From the NCBI GenBank assembly GCA_022562835.1, contig JADFOM010000159.1:1-6212 (forward strand): DNA of 6,212 bases. The letters run 5' to 3'. This DNA is from Acidobacteriota bacterium. Lineage in GTDB: Bacteria > Actinomycetota > Acidimicrobiia > Acidimicrobiales > SHLQ01. Under the pieces are notes generated by a model. That model ran no database searches. It worked only from the letters and a program-made list of their open reading frames with translations, and was not told the origin of the DNA. The translations under genes and the position numbers were made by a program. Positions 4,814-6,212 of the stretch are shown one piece after another (the first letter of the stretch is position 1; the number at the start of each line of letters is the position of its first letter).

Positions 4814-5428
4814 ATGCAGATCGACTTTTGGGTAGACCCCATTTGACCATGGTGTTGGCTGACGTCCAGGTGGATCGTCGATATCGCGGAGGAACGAGAC
4901 CTAGAGATCAACTGGCGTTCGATCTCACTGCTCTTCAAGAACGACGTCGGGCCCGAAGCTGAACATTTTGGACCCCTCGAACAGGCCCATAAGCAACTGC
5001 GGGTGCTCGAGTCGGTCCGCGAAGCCGAGGGCAACGCGCCGCTAGGCGAACTCTACACAGAGTACGGCCGCCGAATCCACCACGACCATGATCTCTTCTT
5101 CGACATCGGCGACGCGTTGGAAGCTGCCGGACTCGACCGTAGCCATGCAGCAGCAGCGGACGATGCGCAACGTTGGGACCCGATCATTCGTGCAGACATG
5201 GACGAAGGCCTCACGCTCGCAGGCGACGACATCGGTACACCCCTGATCGCGTTGGACGACGACGACGGTGAGCGCGTCGCCATGTTCGGACCCGTGATCA
5301 GCCGAGTGCCCGAAGGCGAGGACCGACTGCGCCTCTGGGATGGGTTCGTGACTCTCGCGACCATGCCCGGCTTCTGGGAAGCCAAACGGACCCGGACTGA
5401 GCCTCCCCAGTTCGGCGAACGCCCCTGA
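4814..5428 (+). CDS. probable selenocysteine-containing DsbA-family oxidoreductase (Rv2466c-like)
   Basis: Read from ATG 4814 with TGA 4844-4846 as selenocysteine, this gives a 204-residue protein close in length and layout to M. tuberculosis Rv2466c, the mycothiol-dependent nitroreductase of the DsbA superfamily (thioredoxin fold with a helical insert). IDFWVDPI leads into U11-P12-W13-C14, where relatives have CPWC, followed by WLTSRW. Then come the helical insert (about 50-130), GTPLIAL (141-147) with the cis-Pro loop at T142-P143, FGPVIS, and the family's closing TRTEPPQF (193-200). Sec would replace the attacking cysteine and C14 would resolve. It likely reduces a disulfide, peroxide or electrophile using mycothiol; the substrate is unknown. 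A truncated reading from GTG 5003 lacks the first strand and the whole active site, so it would be inert. The reading frame is continuous with no other stop from 4814 to 5428. The alternatives are a nonsense mutation or sequencing error at this codon. Confidence 0.85.
4844..4846 (+). other. in-frame TGA proposed to encode selenocysteine
   Basis: This is codon 11 of the oxidoreductase gene. The flanking codons read D-P-I-TGA-P-W-C-W, against D-P-L-C-P-W-C-W in Rv2466c as I recall it, so the TGA replaces the nucleophilic Cys. Cys to Sec is the standard exchange in UxxC redox proteins. Six other genes here end in TGA, so it is not reassigned genome-wide. Confidence 0.82.
4861..4879 (+). promoter_or_regulatory. 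candidate bacterial SECIS hairpin
   Basis: Starting 14 bases after the TGA, GACG-TCC pairs with GGA-CGTC: seven base pairs with one bulged U (4875) and a tetraloop AGGU (4868-4871). The loop lies 22-25 bases past the TGA, inside the usual bacterial range of roughly 16-37, and has G at its second and third positions as SelB-binding loops do. In E. coli fdhF the bulged U is on the 5' side; here it is on the 3' side. The AGG in the loop is the gene's only AGG/AGA arginine codon. Folding was done by eye. Confidence 0.6.
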
Positions 5429-5474
5429 GGACCCGAACGGGTAGCGAAGGCTCGACCGCTGGTCAATTCTTGGC

Positions 5475-6212
5475 CTAGCCCACATACACCTGACCATCGG
5501 GAAAGAACCCCGACCAAGCGAACCAGAACTCGTTGCGGTGCGCGACGAGATTGAGCTTGGTGCCCTCGAGTTCGCCGTCGGTAGCCTCTCCCAGCACGCT
5601 CCAGATCGAGTCGGTCTCTTCATCGCGGATCTCGTCGCCAACCGAAACCAACGTCAGGGTTTTTCCGTCTGCGAGCGTCGCGCTGTAGGCCGCTGCCGTG
5701 CCGATTACTGCGCTGTTCGAGATCGACGAGGCATCTAGCGCGTCGACGGTGGTACCGCCCCACAACACGACGATGGGTTCTCCACCGATCGTGTCGTTGA
5801 TGACATGCTGCTCGACCAGGTCGACGAACCGGTAGGCACGATCGGCATCGCCAACGGTGACCCCAACGACGCGCTCGAGTGCCTCGAAGCGGTCATCGAT
5901 CTCGTCTGTGTAGAAGCGCGGGTTAGGTCCAGACTGCGACGAGTAGCCGACGTACGGGTTGCGGCCGTAAGCACCGTCGCCGCGACCGGATTCCGGGTCG
6001 AGCGAGAGGCCGTTGGGGTGGCGTTCGGTGAACTGCTCAAACGAGACGATCGAACTCAACAACACTTCGAGTTGAACTCCCGCATGGGTTCCTACGATTC
6101 CCTCACCGGTGATCTGTTGCCACAGCGAGTCGGTCGCGTCGTCCCACATGACCAGATCGGACTTGCGCAGCAGGCCCGACACTCCGAAGCGCAGCGTTAC
6201 GTCGTCGACGCG
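5475..6212 (-). CDS. DUF3179 domain-containing protein (N-terminus outside window)
   Basis: The visible 245 residues match the C-terminal bulk of DUF3179 proteins, whose function is unknown. Markers are LRFGVSGLLRKSDLVMWD close to the window edge, DSLWQQITGEGIVG, FTERHPNGLSLDPESG, then YGRNPYVGY, and a closing segment ending FWFAWSGFFPDGQVYVG. The reading frame is open through 6212, and the family's segment before FGVSGLL, with its conserved Cys, must lie beyond the window, so GTG 6182 is an internal codon and not the start. Many members are secreted or lipid-anchored; the relevant N-terminus is not visible here. It ends in TAG at 5475-5477, converging on the selenoprotein gene with a 46-base gap that holds only a weak 4-bp hairpin (5431-5442) and no run of T. 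Confidence 0.85.
   Translation of the reverse strand, partial: RVDDVTLRFGVSGLLRKSDLVMWDDATDSLWQQITGEGIVGTHAGVQLEVLLSSIVSFEQFTERHPNGLSLDPESGRGDGAYGRNPYVGYSSQSGPNPRFYTDEIDDRFEALERVVGVTVGDADRAYRFVDLVEQHVINDTIGGEPIVVLWGGTTVDALDASSISNSAVIGTAAAYSATLADGKTLTLVSVGDEIRDEETDSIWSVLGEATDGELEGTKLNLVAHRNEFWFAWSGFFPDGQVYVG

Noticed and set aside
4844..4846. TGA read as Trp through an alternative genetic code.
   Set aside because: TGA ends at least six other genes here at their expected lengths, and the family has Cys, not Trp, at this position.
5003..5428. A 141-residue protein starting at GTG 5003.
   Set aside because: It starts in the middle of a helix of the DsbA-type fold and lacks the first strand and the CxxC site; the same frame continues upstream to ATG 4814 with family-matching sequence on both sides of one TGA.
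5431..5442. Hairpin ACCC-GAAC-GGGT after the selenoprotein stop as a terminator.
   Set aside because: Only four base pairs and no following T run; too weak to call.
5042..5641. Minus-strand open frame of 199 codons opposite the selenoprotein gene and overlapping the DUF3179 gene.
   Set aside because: Its translation is Ser/Arg-rich without motifs, and both strands are already explained by recognised families.

Overview
The window is GC-rich, gene-dense bacterial DNA, most likely from an Actinomycetota genome; Acidimicrobiia is my guess, not something the sequence proves. The evidence is a mycothiol-dependent-nitroreductase-like (Rv2466c-type) protein, an arsR/cadI pair arranged divergently as in mycobacteria, frequent GTG starts, and several starts that follow a TAnnnT -10 element by 6-8 bases with no Shine-Dalgarno, as in leaderless actinobacterial genes. 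TGA is used as a normal stop by at least six genes here, so the genetic code is standard.

Layout. (1) 15-758 (+) is a PIG-L/LmbE zinc deacetylase. (2) 776-1531 (-) is a class I SAM methyltransferase, divergent from (3) a short flavodoxin-like protein at 1617-2042 (+). (4) 2046-2471 (-) is an ArsI/CadI-type VOC metalloprotein, divergent from (5) an ArsR-family metalloid sensor at 2577-2927 (+). The spacer between them holds two near-identical inverted repeats 31 bp apart that overlap promoters on both strands, giving a compact arsenic/cadmium response module. (6) 4756-2938 (-) is a tightly coupled operon: pyrE, then a zinc-ribbon methyltransferase, then a sulfotransferase, with both junctions being 4-base GTGA overlaps. 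(7) 4814-5428 (+), divergent from pyrE, is a DsbA-superfamily thiol oxidoreductase. (8) 5475-6212 (-) is a DUF3179 protein cut by the window end.

The main discovery is in (7). A plain ORF search finds only a truncated protein from GTG 5003. The same frame continues upstream through a single in-frame TGA (4844-4846) to ATG 4814. The TGA falls exactly where Rv2466c-like proteins have the nucleophilic cysteine of the CPWC motif, so the product would read U-P-W-C. A hairpin 14 bases after the TGA (4861-4879) has a GG-containing tetraloop and a single bulged U, which fits a bacterial SECIS element. The loop includes the only AGG/AGA among the gene's 17 arginine codons. I therefore annotate it as a 204-residue selenoprotein that an automatic gene caller would miss or truncate. 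No selA, selB, selC or selD lies in the window, so the rest of the genome must supply them if this is right.
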